This document shows, piece after piece, positions 61,382-64,000 of a stretch of DNA of 64,000 bases. The DNA is from Leclercia sp. S52. GTDB taxonomy: Bacteria; Pseudomonadota; Gammaproteobacteria; Enterobacterales; Enterobacteriaceae. A program made the translations under genes and the position numbers. Each line of letters starts with the position of its first letter. Within the stretch, counting starts at the first letter, position 1. The stretch covers positions 4,030,001-4,094,000 of the forward strand of contig NZ_CP152474.1 in the NCBI RefSeq assembly GCF_039727615.1, in the 5' to 3' direction. The notes below the pieces were generated by a model. The model had not been told where the DNA came from. It did no database searches and was given only the letters and a program-made list of their open reading frames with translations.

Positions 61382-61548
61382 AAATACCTCCGGCTTTAAA
61401 CATGCATTTAAAATACATCTTTATGTTTCGCCTGTAAAGCACTATTGATAATAAATATCATTTACATAAAAGGTGACTGTGATGCTGAAAGGATAATAGT
61501 CTCTTGGATGGGTAAACGCATTGCGACCGGCTTTATCACGCAGACGGC

Positions 61549-61580
61549 AAAAAACCCCGTACCTTACGGTACGGGGTTTC
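61549..61580 (-). terminator. terminator of the rRNA operon
   Basis: Stem AAACCCCGTACC / GGTACGGGGTTT with a short loop, followed on the minus strand by TTTTTT. It lies nine bases beyond the 5S gene. Confidence 0.92.
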
Positions 61581-61588
61581 CTTAATTG

Positions 61589-61708
61589 ATGCCTGGCAGT
61601 TCCCTACTCTCGCATGGGGAGACCCCACACTACCATCGGCGCTACGGCGTTTCACTTCTGAGTTCGGCATGGGGTCAGGTGGGACCACCGCGCTACAGCC
61701 GCCAGGCA
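61589..61708 (-). rRNA. rrf: 5S ribosomal RNA
   Basis: 120 nt on the minus strand, from TGCCTGGCGGCTGTAGCGCG to GGGAACTGCCAGGCAT. The ends pair to form helix I. Sequence is essentially that of E. coli 5S rRNA. Confidence 0.97.
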
Positions 61709-61800
61709 AATTCTGTCTCCGACACGCCCTTCGGGCCTGTCAGTTAATCTGTATCAGCTGAAAATCGTCTCAAATACCGCCGAAACAGCTTCGGCGTTGT

Positions 61801-64000
<2,200 letters not shown>

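Overview
The window is 64 kb of an enterobacterial chromosome. Gene content, gene order and protein sequences are close to the E. coli ubiH-pepP-serA-fbaA-tktA-speA-metK-galP-gshB-mutY-speC-pheV stretch, but several differences (no scpABC between argP and yggE, no ansB next to yggN, an ECF transporter between epd and tktA, a large catabolic operon between loiP and speB) suggest Enterobacter or a near relative rather than E. coli. The genus is an inference; the family is secure.

Layout. 1-2429: ubiH (partial), pepP, ygfB on the minus strand. 2591-3767: zapA, 6S RNA and ygfA on the plus strand. 3870-13242: serA, rpiA, argP (plus), yggE, argO, mscS, fbaA, pgk and epd, i.e. serine, pentose phosphate and lower glycolysis functions. 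13619-16667: a PPC/DUF296 gene and a four-gene ECF-type importer (S, T and two ATPases). 16712-19742: tktA and loiP. 19791-34115: an accessory block, a 14-gene collinear minus-strand operon plus a divergent MFS gene. 34119-45120: speB, speA, yqgB, metK, galP, sprT, endA, rsmE, gshB, yqgE, yqgF. 45159-50257: an IclR-type regulator, yggR and the yggS-yggT-yggU-rdgB-hemW run. 50321-60074: a DUF559 nuclease-like gene, yggN, yggL, trmB, mutY, yggX, mltC, nupG, speC, yqgA. 60170-64000: tRNA-Phe, a deoxynucleoside kinase, a small cupin, and the 5S and 3' part of the 23S genes of an rRNA operon read on the minus strand.

The most interesting region is 19.8-34.1 kb. It encodes what looks like a complete route for dihydroxylating and opening an aromatic ring: a Rieske ferredoxin, a Rieske oxygenase alpha subunit of the kind that works without a beta subunit, a ferredoxin reductase, a diol-type SDR, an extradiol dioxygenase and an alpha/beta hydrolase. 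These are joined by a cupin, a second and unusual SDR, an aspartate-dehydrogenase-like protein, an aldehyde dehydrogenase, a thiamine diphosphate enzyme, two MFS carriers and an IclR regulator. A small protein resembling the helix-turn-helix tail of serine recombinases lies between the ferredoxin and the oxygenase. Three matching GTTTCA-N4-TGAAAC palindromes lie in the divergent intergenic region and are good candidates for the IclR operators. I cannot name the substrate.

One caution affects interpretation. Several homopolymer runs in this sequence appear one base too long: runs that break the aldehyde dehydrogenase and an SDR, runs that fuse two pairs of genes, and runs that leave an unpaired base in two terminator stems. 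I therefore treat those frameshifts and fusions as probable sequence errors until the reads are checked.
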